Assembly: GCA_035967665.1 (NCBI GenBank)
Contig: JAYWLB010000076.1
Span: 1 to 64,000 of the forward strand
Source of the DNA: Arctic95D-9 sp035967665
GTDB taxonomy: Bacteria > Verrucomicrobiota > Verrucomicrobiia > Verrucomicrobiales > DEV007
Direction of reading: 5' to 3'
Length of the DNA: 64,000 nucleotides
The notes under the pieces: model-generated
The model's input: only the letters and a program-made list of their open reading frames with translations
Told to the model about the DNA's origin: nothing
The model's database searches: none
Made by a program: the position numbers and the translations under genes
In this document: one piece after another, positions 53,982 to 63,400 of the stretch
Layout of the letters: every line of letters starts with the position of its first letter
Position numbering within the stretch: the stretch's first letter is position 1

Positions 53982-55387
53982 CTGATGTTTCTTTCTCCTT
54001 GATCCATCCGAGGGAATGGAAATGGAGCATCAACCTGCAAATCCCCTTCCCGCCATCGTGGGGAATTCAGAAGCATTCTTCTGCAACACCTCCAGGGCTC
54101 CCACAAAGCACCCAGAGACGCGGTAGGTCCGTGAAGCGCATTCCACACCACTCCTGCACGCTTAAGTGCCCTCACAGCGCCGTAGAGGCGATCGCTCTTG
54201 CTGACACTGATGTGATTGTTGTGGATCAGAAGCGAGAGGATGTCCAACGCATCTTGCGAACTCTCTGCCTTGCTCGTTACCGCAAACAGCAACTCATAAG
54301 GTGGTGCAGCATCGGCAGAGACCTTCCGGCACTTCTGAAGATGCCTGAAGACATCGCGAATCTGTTCGGAGGATTTGATTGCCGCCTTCATTGCCAACGC
54401 CTCAACGTTCCAAGCTTGCAATGTATGTCCATCGAAATCCCGGTAAGCCTTTTTCCCTGAAAGCTGGAAATAAACCTCAAAGCGGATGCGCTTGTTGGTC
54501 TTCGCGTAGACCTTGATTGTGACTCCGTTGCGTTTACCGAGTGCGATGAACTGGCTGTTCACCTCTTGCCCTACCTCTTCGAGGAAAGCAGGATAATCCC
54601 TGGTGAGAAACGACCTACCACAATAGCCCTCCAACGGCTCCTTTAGCCCCTTCACCAATCCGGTGGGGTCATTAACCTCATACTCCCAATACGTCTCTAT
54701 CGACTTCAGGTTCAATTTCTCTTCGATCCTCTCAAACGAGACGTGGGCCAATTCACTTGCGCGCTCAGCCTCTCCTTCCCAACCCGATACGACCGCCTCC
54801 AAATACCTCTGGAAACACTCCGAAGGAGGAAGCTCGTTCGAGGCTCCGGGGTTGACGATCCAGTTGTCATTCCTGTCGAGTGAATACTCCGACTCCTCCT
54901 CTGACTCATCATTCTCCTGCCTGAAGAGAGAAATCTCTTCAAGCGACTGATCCGATTGGTGACGCAAGAAGCGAGTCGGGTTTAGATCGAGCTGGAGAGT
55001 GATGAATGACTCAGAATCCACAGTGGCCTCCTCCCTGAAGTAGTTTGAAAATTTTGCCGTCCCTCCAAAAAGCAGACACCCAATCTCTCCTCCGTCCCAT
55101 TTCGCACCGCTCTTCCTGACCTGCACCCCCTTCCGCCTTCTTCCGCTGTGATCCGGACGAGTGAAAATCCATCCGAAAGAGCCAAGCCCGGGACCCGCCC
55201 GATTCCTAGGTGGCGCTCCCAAATAATTCCTGAACACATCGATTTCCCCCACCTCTCCTGACACCTTCCATTTACCCACTTCTAATATTACTCGATCAAT
55301 ACTCGCTTTGCTCGGATGGGGCGAACTCTGAAACTCAACGGGCGTAGTGACATCCGTAAATATACTATCCTCCCTCTGTTGGTTCAC
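53855..55387 (-). CDS. unknown 510-residue island protein
   Basis: The frame opens with GTG at 55387. There is no signal peptide or membrane helix. It has an acidic stretch (QENDESEEESEY, about 158-169), beta-rich first half and helical second half. The final 42 codons overlap the 3' end of the opposite gene and are of low complexity, so the natural end may have been lost at a junction. No domain recognised. Confidence 0.5.
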   Translation of the reverse strand: MNQQREDSIFTDVTTPVEFQSSPHPSKASIDRVILEVGKWKVSGEVGEIDVFRNYLGAPPRNRAGPGLGSFGWIFTRPDHSGRRRKGVQVRKSGAKWDGGEIGCLLFGGTAKFSNYFREEATVDSESFITLQLDLNPTRFLRHQSDQSLEEISLFRQENDESEEESEYSLDRNDNWIVNPGASNELPPSECFQRYLEAVVSGWEGEAERASELAHVSFERIEEKLNLKSIETYWEYEVNDPTGLVKGLKEPLEGYCGRSFLTRDYPAFLEEVGQEVNSQFIALGKRNGVTIKVYAKTNKRIRFEVYFQLSGKKAYRDFDGHTLQAWNVEALAMKAAIKSSEQIRDVFRHLQKCRKVSADAAPPYELLFAVTSKAESSQDALDILSLLIHNNHISVSKSDRLYGAVRALKRAGVVWNALHGPTASLGALWEPWRCCRRMLLNSPRWREGDLQVDAPFPFPRMDQGERNISYKRCDKGSRQLSICLASISWISCCEEKSLASSIRVLSSRSK

Positions 55388-55393
55388 CCCCTT

Positions 55394-55409
55394 CTTCTTA
55401 ATAAGGCAC
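55394..55409. repeat. direct repeat flanking the broken integrase (left copy)
   Basis: CTTCTTAATAAGGCAC here recurs at 56468-56482 with one base deleted. The two copies flank the integrase pseudogene and contain a palindrome-like TTAATAA core. Confidence 0.45.
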
Positions 55410-55437
55410 CGCTTGACTCGGAAGAGGAAGCACCTCG

Positions 55438-56396
55438 CTAGACCTCCCTCGGAACAAACGGAATCGATACCGCAGAGGCGGCATGGAGAATTGCTCGCTC
55501 ATCCCTCCGATCATAGCGGGCCGTGGTCGTCGTATTCGAGTGACCCATGATCTTCGAAACTGTCACCAGATCGATTCCCGCATCCAGCAAATCACTCGCG
55601 GCAGTTCTTCGAAAATCATTCCAGGTCAAATCCTCGACTCCGGCCTGTCGACAACGCTTACTCAAAACCTTCGCCAACGCCGTCGTGCTCAGAGACAGTT
55701 CCGGCTCGACCTTCCCACCTTTTCGGATCTAACAAATGACAGGTCACGGCTCCGCCCTTCTCACCTCCAGCCATTGCTCCAGACTCGTGAGCACTGCACC
55801 CGACGCAAAGAGGGAGCGCTCCTTGTTTCCCTTGCCGACCACTTTGAACCCCAACGCTCCATCTTCTTTCTGACCAAACTGACTGAGATGCAGATTCACC
55901 AACTCCGCTCGACGAAGCCCGCAGGCCGCTGCTACTGACAACAAGAAAGTATCCCTCGCACCGGCTGGCATCGAATCACGAGCGCAAACTTTAAGCAGCC
56001 GCAGCAATTCTTTTCGAGGCATGTATCTCCCCGCCAGCTCCCGCTTCCCCTTGTCTCCTCGTATCGCCCTGATCCGCTCCAACTCTCCGTTGGAATCAAA
56101 CGCATTTCCCACGCCATCCTTGCCACGCCCTTGATTCCCGATAGAGCCTTATTGCGCGAAGCGGGAGCACCCTCCAGATCAGCAAAAATCTTCCTGCCCG
56201 CCGGGGCGGTCAATCTCTCCCGGGAAATCATTCTCCAAGCCTCACTCGTGAGTAAATTCGGCTGTATCACCCTCGCAACCTGATTGAGTGAACTTTTCAT
56301 GCCCCGTTTCGAGATGGGACTCTGGAGAGACATCAAATAAGCCTCTGCTGGAGAAACTAGACTCTGAGTAAGGAGTTCGGTCTCAGTTTTTGCCAT
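55438..56396 (-). pseudogene. tyrosine integrase, disrupted by a frameshift and two in-frame stops
   Basis: The N-terminal core-binding part starts at Met (56396; MAKTETELLTQ) and runs to AWEMRLIPTE. A frameshift near 56,080-56,115 then moves to the frame carrying GRYMPRKELLRLLK, the first catalytic Arg in ACGLRRAEL and GKGNKERSLF. That frame hits TGA (55744-55746), four codons later TAG (55729-55731), then continues in frame through WNDFRRTAASDLLDAG and the end GHSNTTTTARYDRR with the tyrosine nucleophile. The usual HxxR has become NxxR. All three changes argue for loss of function. Confidence 0.85.
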
Positions 56397-56467
56397 AGTT
56401 GGCGAATTCCGATTCGATTGAAGTAATTCCTGCATGCGAAACATACTGCTGTTTTCACTCAAAGACC

Positions 56468-56482
56468 CTTCTTAATAAGCAC
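56468..56482. repeat. direct repeat flanking the broken integrase (right copy)
   Basis: CTTCTTAATAAGCAC differs from the copy at 55394-55409 by one missing G. It lies upstream of the integrase start. Confidence 0.45.
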
Positions 56483-56585
56483 AATACTTAATGGTGCAAT
56501 TTTTACACCAAGAAACTTCGCGTTTTCTCCCTATTTTACGCTTGCAGACTCGCACTAGCGGATGTAATGCATTCAATGCCCTTTC

Positions 56586-56740
56586 AAAAAGACCCCGCAA
56601 CATCGAAATATTGCGGGGCCCAAGAAAGGACTTCGAACGAGCGAAACCCCATCTGTGGTAGAGGAATAGTAGCTCATTCGAAGTCGGCTAACAAGGGGGA
56701 ATCGGCATCCGCCCCCTCCAATTAAACCAAAATCAAATCG
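56586..56740 (-). ncRNA. candidate structured small RNA with its own terminator
   Basis: Read on the - strand, about 150 nt contain three stems. First is a GGGGG/CCCCC hairpin near 56696-56717. Second is a 14-bp inverted repeat with one mismatch (56672-56685 with 56629-56642). Third is a CCCCGCAA/TTGCGGGG hairpin (56611-56618 with 56593-56600). A run of five T follows (56590-56586), which is a textbook rho-independent terminator. No protein-coding gene on that strand would need it, so a small RNA is the simplest reading. No family recognised. Confidence 0.5.
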
Positions 56741-56742
56741 AT

Positions 56743-56991
56743 ATGAGTAAACCTCAAGATAGAAACGTATATCAACGGCCTGACGGTCAATGGGCGAACA
56801 AGAGACAAGATGCTGAGCGAGCATCCAGTCTGCACAAGACGCAGGCGGATGCTGAGCAAGCGGCGCGCGAAAACCTGATTAATCAGGGAGGCGGTGAACT
56901 CACAACGCACGGTCGCGATGGGAAAATCCGAAGCAAGGATACCATTGCCCCGGGCAATGACCCGTTTCCTCCTCGGGATACTGAACATTAG
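56743..56991 (+). CDS. DUF2188 domain protein
   Basis: The 82-residue protein has the DUF2188 pattern RPDGQWANKRQDAERASSLH, AEQAARENLINQGG and GRDGKIRSKDT. Such small proteins of unknown function occur in phage and defence islands. It begins just before the restriction-modification operon, with an 10-bp gap to the half-HsdS gene. Confidence 0.75.
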   Translation: MSKPQDRNVYQRPDGQWANKRQDAERASSLHKTQADAEQAARENLINQGGGELTTHGRDGKIRSKDTIAPGNDPFPPRDTEH

Positions 56992-57001
56992 GATTAGTCG
57001 C

Positions 57002-57622
57002 ATGGAGATGAAGCAGTCCTTTCTCAAAGAAATTGCTGACGTGCGTATTGGTCTCACGCTTCGTGGTCCCGACGCATCCAAGCAGATCGACGAGGAAGGG
57101 CTGCACCTCCTCAAAATTGGAGACATCAAAGAGAGCGGAGTGATTCGCATCAAAACTCCTCACCTTATCAAAGTCACAAAATCGATGGAGCGATTCAAAG
57201 TTGCGCCCAACGATTTGGTCATCGCAAATAGGGGAGGGCGGATGACCGCCGCTCTCGTTGACGAAAAGATTCAGGCCATTGCCGGGGGGCAAATTTATGT
57301 CGTCAGGGCAGATCGGAAGAAAGTGTTGCCGGAATATCTCTGGTGGTTTTTCAATCGTCCCTCGACCCAGCGCTATCTTCAATACCAGGCAAGCGGGAGT
57401 TATGTGAAAACGATTCCCGTCCAGTTTATCCGGGAGGAAATGAGAATTCCGGTCCCCCCCATGGAGACACAGCATCAAATTGCGGAAATCGCTCAACTTG
57501 CCCGACAGGAAGCCGAAATTCTCAAAGAACTATCCACCCTCAAAGCCACCTACCGGGAAGCACTGTTCACGCAGATGCTCACCGGAAAAATGCTCCCCCT
57601 TTCATCCCCACCTTCAGAATGA
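57002..57622 (+). CDS. half-length HsdS-like specificity subunit (single target-recognition domain)
   Basis: The protein is about 206 residues from the ATG at 57002. It holds one target-recognition domain (KIGDIKES, LVIANRGGRMTAALVD, YLQYQASGSYVKTIPVQFI, IPVPPMETQHQIAEI) and one coiled-coil segment ending FTQMLTGK. A usual HsdS is about 400 residues with two. Half-length HsdS can dimerise and bind a palindromic site. It overlaps hsdM (ATGA), so it is part of the operon and is not debris. Confidence 0.8.
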   Translation: MEMKQSFLKEIADVRIGLTLRGPDASKQIDEEGLHLLKIGDIKESGVIRIKTPHLIKVTKSMERFKVAPNDLVIANRGGRMTAALVDEKIQAIAGGQIYVVRADRKKVLPEYLWWFFNRPSTQRYLQYQASGSYVKTIPVQFIREEMRIPVPPMETQHQIAEIAQLARQEAEILKELSTLKATYREALFTQMLTGKMLPLSSPPSE

Positions 57623-59142
57623 GCCAAGTGAACCAATCCGAAATCAACGACATCGCATGGAAGGCCTGCGATACCTTTCGAGGCGTCGTCGATCCGTCCG
57701 ACTACAAGAACTACATCCTCGTGATGCTGTTCTGGAAATACATCTCCGACTTGTGGCGGGATCGACGGGATCAATACCTGAAAGAGTATGACGGGGACGA
57801 AGCCCGCGTCGCCCGCCGTCTTTCCCGCGAACGATTCAAGCTCCCCGACGGCTGTGATTTCCTTTCCGTCTATGCGAAGCGGAACGATTCGAAAATCGGG
57901 GAGCATATGGACGTTGCCCTGGAGTCCATCGAAGAGGAAAACAAGGCCAAGCTCGAAGGCGTCTTCCGGGAAGTCAGCTTCAACAACGAATCCAAGCTCG
58001 GGCAGACCAAGGACCGGAACGCCCGCCTCAAGCACTTGCTCGAAGACTTCAACGATCCAAGGCTCGATCTTCGTCCCTCCGTCATTGGTGACGAGGATGT
58101 CATCGGGAACGTTTACGAATACCTGCTGGAGCGTTTTGCCTCCGGAGCCGGAAAGAAGGCCGGAGAGTTCTACACGCCGGGACAGGTGTCCCGGTTGCTC
58201 GCACGACTTCTCGATCCGAAAAAGGGAGACACCATTTGCGATCCCGCCTGTGGCTCCGGATCCCTGTTGATCAAGGTTGGCACCCAGGCCGATGAGAGAG
58301 ACTTCGCCCTCTACGGGCAGGAGAGCAACGGAACGACGCTGGCCCTGTGCAAGATGAACATGTTCCTCCACGGGATGGACAACTTCCGCATCGAGTGGGG
58401 CGACACCCTTCGCAATCCCCGATTGATAGAGGACGACAAACTTCAGAAGTTCGACATCGTAGTCGCCAATCCTCCCTTCTCCCTCGACAAGTGGAGCGAG
58501 CTGCAGGAGAAGGATGAAAAGGGAAGGACCAAGAGCATCACGGAGGTTGATCCTTTCCTCCGATTTCAACGGGGAGCCCCTCCGAAATCCAAGGGAGATT
58601 TCGGCTTCATCCTGCACATGATCGAGACCGCCCGCGAAGAGTCGGGTAAGGTGGGAGTCGTCGTTCCTCACGGCGTCCTCTTTCGCGGCGGAGCCGAGGG
58701 CAAGATCCGCAAGGCTTTGATTCAAGAGAACCTTTTGGAAGCGGTCATCGGTCTGCCGCAGGATCTCTTTTTCGGAACTGGGATCCCCACGGCGATTCTG
58801 ATTTTCAACAAGGGGAAGACCAATAGCGATGTCATATTCATTGATGCCTCGCGAGAATTTGATGATGGAAAAAAACAAAATCAGCTGACCGGAGAGCACC
58901 TCGACAAGATCGTAAAGACCTATCGAGACTTAGAGACGATCGAAAAATATTCCTACCGGGCAACTCCTATGGAAATTGCCGACAACGATTATAACCTCAA
59001 CATCCCGAGGTATGTGGACACGTTTGAGGAAGAAGAAGAAATCGACTTGGGTGTGGTAAAGCAGGAAATCAACACCCTGGAAGCCGAGTTAGTCACAGTG
59101 CAGACGAAAATGCAGGAATTCCTGAAGGAGTTGGAGGCATGA
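57619..59142 (+). CDS. hsdM: type I restriction-modification methyltransferase HsdM
   Basis: The protein is about 507 residues from the ATG at 57619, which overlaps the stop of the half-HsdS gene. It has an N-terminal helical HsdM domain (WKACDTFRGVVDPSDYKNY), the SAM loop DPACGSGSLLIK and the catalytic NPPF (motif IV of N6-adenine methylases). It methylates adenine in the HsdS recognition site and forms the M2S core of the complex. Confidence 0.95.
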   Translation: MSQVNQSEINDIAWKACDTFRGVVDPSDYKNYILVMLFWKYISDLWRDRRDQYLKEYDGDEARVARRLSRERFKLPDGCDFLSVYAKRNDSKIGEHMDVALESIEEENKAKLEGVFREVSFNNESKLGQTKDRNARLKHLLEDFNDPRLDLRPSVIGDEDVIGNVYEYLLERFASGAGKKAGEFYTPGQVSRLLARLLDPKKGDTICDPACGSGSLLIKVGTQADERDFALYGQESNGTTLALCKMNMFLHGMDNFRIEWGDTLRNPRLIEDDKLQKFDIVVANPPFSLDKWSELQEKDEKGRTKSITEVDPFLRFQRGAPPKSKGDFGFILHMIETAREESGKVGVVVPHGVLFRGGAEGKIRKALIQENLLEAVIGLPQDLFFGTGIPTAILIFNKGKTNSDVIFIDASREFDDGKKQNQLTGEHLDKIVKTYRDLETIEKYSYRATPMEIADNDYNLNIPRYVDTFEEEEEIDLGVVKQEINTLEAELVTVQTKMQEFLKELEA

Positions 59143-60344
59143 GCGTAGAGCATCTGCAAGAGGTTAAGCTCGGTGCTTTAGTTCGATCAAAGCGGACGAT
59201 CACATACGGAATAGTTCAACCGGGCAATAATACGCCAAATGGACATCTTCTCATACGGAGCAAGGACTACTCGCGAGGTTGGTGCTCGACAGAAAAAATG
59301 ATGCGAGTATCTGATGAGATTGAGAAACCTTACAGCAGGTCCCGGGTGGCGGAAGGTGACCTGCTCATCACAGTCGTTGGGGCGAATATCGGGAAGATTG
59401 CCGTAGTGCCACCCTGGCTAGACTCAGCGAACATCTCCCGGTCTGTTGCACGAATCTCAATCGATCCCGAGAAATCAGATCCCCGTTACGTGCGCCAATT
59501 CCTCGAAGGCGGAGTCTCCAGGTTAATTTGGATAAACTCTCTTGGTGGTGCTCAGCCGGTATTAAATCTGGAAAGCCTCCGTAAATTTTCTATACCGGCC
59601 ATTCCCCTCCCCGAACAAAAGAAGATCGCCGAGATCCTTTCCACTTGGGATGACGCACTGGAGAAGCTCGACGACCTAATCGCCACCAAAGAGCGCCAAA
59701 AGCACGGCCTCATGCAGCAACTCCTCACCGGAAAGAAGCGGTTGCCGGGGTTTGGTAAATCATGGGTTGAAAAACGGCTGGGCGATTTGTTTTCCAATCG
59801 GAAGGAAGCTAAGCGATCTGATTTGCCCCTACTTTCGATCACGATGGCACTAGGCGTTGTCGACAGAGATGAATTGGTGAAAAAAGACTCCTCTAACGCA
59901 GACAAATCAAAGTATCTTCGAATCACACTGGGAGATATTGGATACAACACCATGAGAATGTGGCAGGGCGTTTCGGCTCTCTCTACTCTGGAAGGAATTG
60001 TAAGTCCCGCTTACACAATTTGCACTCCCGGCGATGGGATTCTCGGAGAATATGCAGCTCATCTCTTTAAGCTCCCCAAGACTATATCTTTATTCCATCG
60101 ATATTCACAGGGCTTGGTATCTGATACTCTCAATCTTAAGTATCCAAACTTTGCCCAAATCGAGGTGACATTGCCTGATGACATCAAAGAACAACAAGCC
60201 ATCGCATCCATCCTCGACACCTCCGATCAGGAAATCGCCCTCCTCAAGAAGAAACGGGATGCCATCGACGACCAGAAGCGAGGCCTCATGCAGCAACTCC
60301 TTACCGGAAAGGTCCGCGTCAAATTGGAGGACTCCGCAGCATGA
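59139..60344 (+). CDS. hsdS: type I restriction-modification specificity subunit HsdS
   Basis: The 401-residue protein has two target-recognition domains (about 1-150 and 205-345), each followed by a conserved coiled-coil spacer that ends GLMQQLLTGK (about 191-200 and 382-391). The ATG overlaps the hsdM stop (ATGA). It decides the DNA sequence recognised by the complex. A second, half-length HsdS gene precedes hsdM. Confidence 0.93.
   Translation: MSVEHLQEVKLGALVRSKRTITYGIVQPGNNTPNGHLLIRSKDYSRGWCSTEKMMRVSDEIEKPYSRSRVAEGDLLITVVGANIGKIAVVPPWLDSANISRSVARISIDPEKSDPRYVRQFLEGGVSRLIWINSLGGAQPVLNLESLRKFSIPAIPLPEQKKIAEILSTWDDALEKLDDLIATKERQKHGLMQQLLTGKKRLPGFGKSWVEKRLGDLFSNRKEAKRSDLPLLSITMALGVVDRDELVKKDSSNADKSKYLRITLGDIGYNTMRMWQGVSALSTLEGIVSPAYTICTPGDGILGEYAAHLFKLPKTISLFHRYSQGLVSDTLNLKYPNFAQIEVTLPDDIKEQQAIASILDTSDQEIALLKKKRDAIDDQKRGLMQQLLTGKVRVKLEDSAA
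59706..59735 (+). repeat. 30-bp intragenic repeat in hsdS (copy 1)
   Basis: This copy and the one at 60281-60310 differ at one base. Each encodes the conserved GLMQQLLTGK spacer after a target-recognition domain. Such repeats allow recombination that swaps domains. Confidence 0.8.
60281..60310 (+). repeat. 30-bp intragenic repeat in hsdS (copy 2)
   Basis: See copy at 59706-59735; one mismatch (C to T) separates them, 575 bp apart. Confidence 0.8.
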
Positions 60345-60367
60345 CACTCAACTCTGTTCACTCCTCC

Positions 60368-60406
60368 ACCCAACCCTGTTGGATCACCGACCCAATCCTG
60401 TTGGAT
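60368..60406. promoter_or_regulatory. tandem 17-bp repeats between hsdS and hsdR
   Basis: Two 17-bp units at 60368-60384 and 60390-60406 differ at one base (ACCCAAYCCTGTTGGAT). Each is a small dyad (CCAA and TTGG). They fill most of the 83-bp space ahead of the hsdR ATG and could be an operator or leader hairpins. Confidence 0.4.
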
Positions 60407-60427
60407 TGATTGCTCAGCTCTCGTGTC

Positions 60428-63400
60428 ATGGCCGCTCCCTCTTACCTTGAATCCCACATCTCGCAGATCCCTGCCTTGCAGCTTCTGCAAAAGTTGGGAT
60501 TCTCCTATCTCACACCCGAAGAGGTGGCAGTGGAGCGACGCGGAAAACTTCGCTTCGTCATCCTCGAAGACATCCTCACCAAACAACTGCATCGCCTCAA
60601 TCGCTTTTCGGTAAGAGGTCACGAACATCGCTTCTCAGACGAGAGTATCGCCAAAGCGATCGAGACGATGCGGGAACCTCTTTTCGATGGACTCGTCCGG
60701 ACCAGCGAGAAGATCTACGACCTGCTCACTCTCGGTGAGAGCTTCGAACAAAACGTCGACGGAGAAACCCGTAGTCCTCAGCTCCGCTACATCGATTGGG
60801 AGAATCCCCACAACAACGTTTTCCACGTCACCGCCGAATTCGAGGTGGAGCGAAGCGGAAGCAAAAAGACCCGCCGACCGGACATCGTCTGCTTCGTCAA
60901 CGGCATCCCGTTTGTCGTCATCGAATGCAAACGCCCTGACGAAAAGCACTCTCTGGATGCGGCGATCAAGCAGAACCTCCGCAACCAGGAGAGCGAAGAG
61001 ATTCCCCAGCTCTACCTCTACTCGCAACTCACTGTCGGCATCAACAAGAACGAAGGCTCCTACGGGACCACTGGAACCCCAATCAAGTTCTGGTCGAAGT
61101 GGCGAGAAATGGGCGACATCAGCGAGCAGGTCGATCAACTTGTCAACGAATCTCCGGGCAAGGATGCCCACGAAAAACTCTTCTCCGGGATGTTTGCCTT
61201 CGCCAAAGAGGAAGTCGAAAAGCGGGCGGTTGAGAAGATCACTCCCACGGAGCAGGATGACTTTCTCTACGCTCTCTGTCGACCGGAGCGCCTCATTGAA
61301 CTCGCCCGCCAGTTCATTCTCTACGATGAAGGAGGAGCCGTTAAGAAGATCGCCCGCTACCAACAATACTTCGCCGTCAAACGCACGCTTGAGAGAGTCC
61401 GCCAACGCACCCCCGAAGGCAGTAGAAAAGGGGGCGTCATCTGGCACACCCAGGGATCGGGAAAATCCCTGACGATGGTTCTCTTTGGAAAGGCACTCGC
61501 TCTCGACGACGGGATCGAGAATCCCCGTATCGTCATCGTGACCGACCGTATCGATCTCGATGAGCAGATCTGGAAGACCTTTCATCAATGCGGCAAGAAC
61601 CCGCAACAGGCCAAGACAGGCAAGCACCTCGTCAAACTTCTCAAGAGCGACAAGGCGGACGTCATCACGACCATCATCGACAAATTCAACGCCGCCTCGA
61701 AGACAGGCTCTTTCGTGAACGAAGACGACAACCTTTTCGTCCTCGTCGATGAAAGTCACCGCAGCCAATACGGGGAGGCGAATACGCGAATGCTCAAGTC
61801 GCTGCCCAATGCATGCTTCATCGGATTCACCGGGACACCGCTGATGAAGAAGGACAAAAACACGGCGGAGAAGTTCGGCGGGTTCATCGATCCGGCCTAC
61901 ACCATCCGCGATGCCGTCGAAGATAAGGCAGTCGTGCCCCTCTTCTACGAAGGCCGACACGTCATGCAGGACGTGAACAAAAAAGGCATCGACACCATGT
62001 TTGAGAGTCTCGCCGAAGGCCTCTCACCGGAACAGAAAGCGGATCTCAAACGTAAATTCTCCGGGCGGGACGAACTGAACCGATTGGATTCCCGCCTTTA
62101 CCTCATCGCCTGGGACATCTCCCAGCACTACTCGAAGGAGTGGAAAGGAACCGGATTCAAAGCACAGCTCACTGCCCCCGGAAAGAAAGAAGCGATCCGG
62201 CTGAAACGGCTCCTCGATGATTTCGGCAAGGTGAATGCAGAGGTCATCATCTCCGCCCCGGATGACAGGGAAGGTGACGACAAATCCAAAGCAGACGAAA
62301 CGGTTCTCCGCTTCTGGAAGGGCATGATGGACAAGTATGGTTCCGAGAAGGAATACAACCGGAACATCATCGAATCCTTCAAGAAGGGTGATGATCCCGA
62401 GATCATCATTGTGGTCGACAAATTGCTCACCGGATTCGACGCCCCACGAAACCGCATTCTCTACATCGCCAGGAATCTCAAGGAGCACAACCTCCTCCAA
62501 GCCATCGCCCGAGTGAACCGTCTCCACGACGGGAAAGACAACGGGCTCATCATCGACTACTACGGTGTTCTCGCCGAACTCTACGGCGCTTTGGAACTGT
62601 ATTCTGCTCTCGGGAAAAAATTCGATAAAGAAGATCTCGAAGGCACGCTCATCAATCTGAGCGAGGAGCTGAAGAAGCTTCCCGATCAACACGCCGCCGT
62701 ATGGAAATTCTTCGACGAGGTGGCGAACAAAGAAGACGTGGAAGCTTTCGAGCTTGCATTGGAGGACGACACGAATCGCGACGCATTTTACACCGCTCTG
62801 TCTCACTTCAACCGGACCCTCAAACTGGCGCTGTCCAGTATTCACTGGATCAAGGAAACTCCGGAAGCGGAAATCGATCGCTACAAGGAGTCGGCCAAGT
62901 TTTTCTACCGCCTCCGAGCCAGCGTGAAGATCCGCTACGCCGAGGAAATCGACTACCGCGAATATGAAGCGCAAATCGAGAAGATGTTGAACAATTTTGT
63001 TCAGGCGGACGAGATTGTTCAGGTGGTTGATCCGGTCAATATCTTCGAACGGGAAGCCTTTGAAGCCGAGGTCGACCGGCTCAAATCCCCTCGTGCCAAA
63101 GCGGACGCCATCGCCAACCGGACTAAAAAGACCATCACAGAGAGAATGGACGAAGACCCGTTCTTCTACCGCAAATTGTCTGTGCTCATCGAACAGGCCA
63201 TCGAGGACTATAAGAACGAACGAATCAACGAGTCCGAATACCTCTCCCGAGTCACCGACTGCATGGAGCAAGCCCGCAAAGGGCGAAACGAAGATGGACC
63301 TGAGGCATTGAGAGAGCGAGACCTCGCCCGTGCCCTTTTCGGGTCGCTGAAGGAACAGCTCGCCGGGTCACTCCAAGTCGGCGGAGAGAAGACAGGCGAA

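Noticed and set aside
55744..55746. TGA in the integrase as another selenocysteine codon
   Set aside because: A TAG follows four codons later and a frameshift lies upstream; no Cys is expected at that site in the family.
56629..56740. Possible tRNA in the small-RNA region
   Set aside because: T-loop-like TTCGAAC is there, but no consistent acceptor, D or anticodon arms can be folded.
57550..58899. 449-codon frame on the - strand
   Set aside because: It is a mirror of hsdM; the + strand has the conserved NPPF and SAM motifs.
60635..63271. Long - strand frames under hsdR
   Set aside because: Mirror frames of hsdR; no independent evidence.
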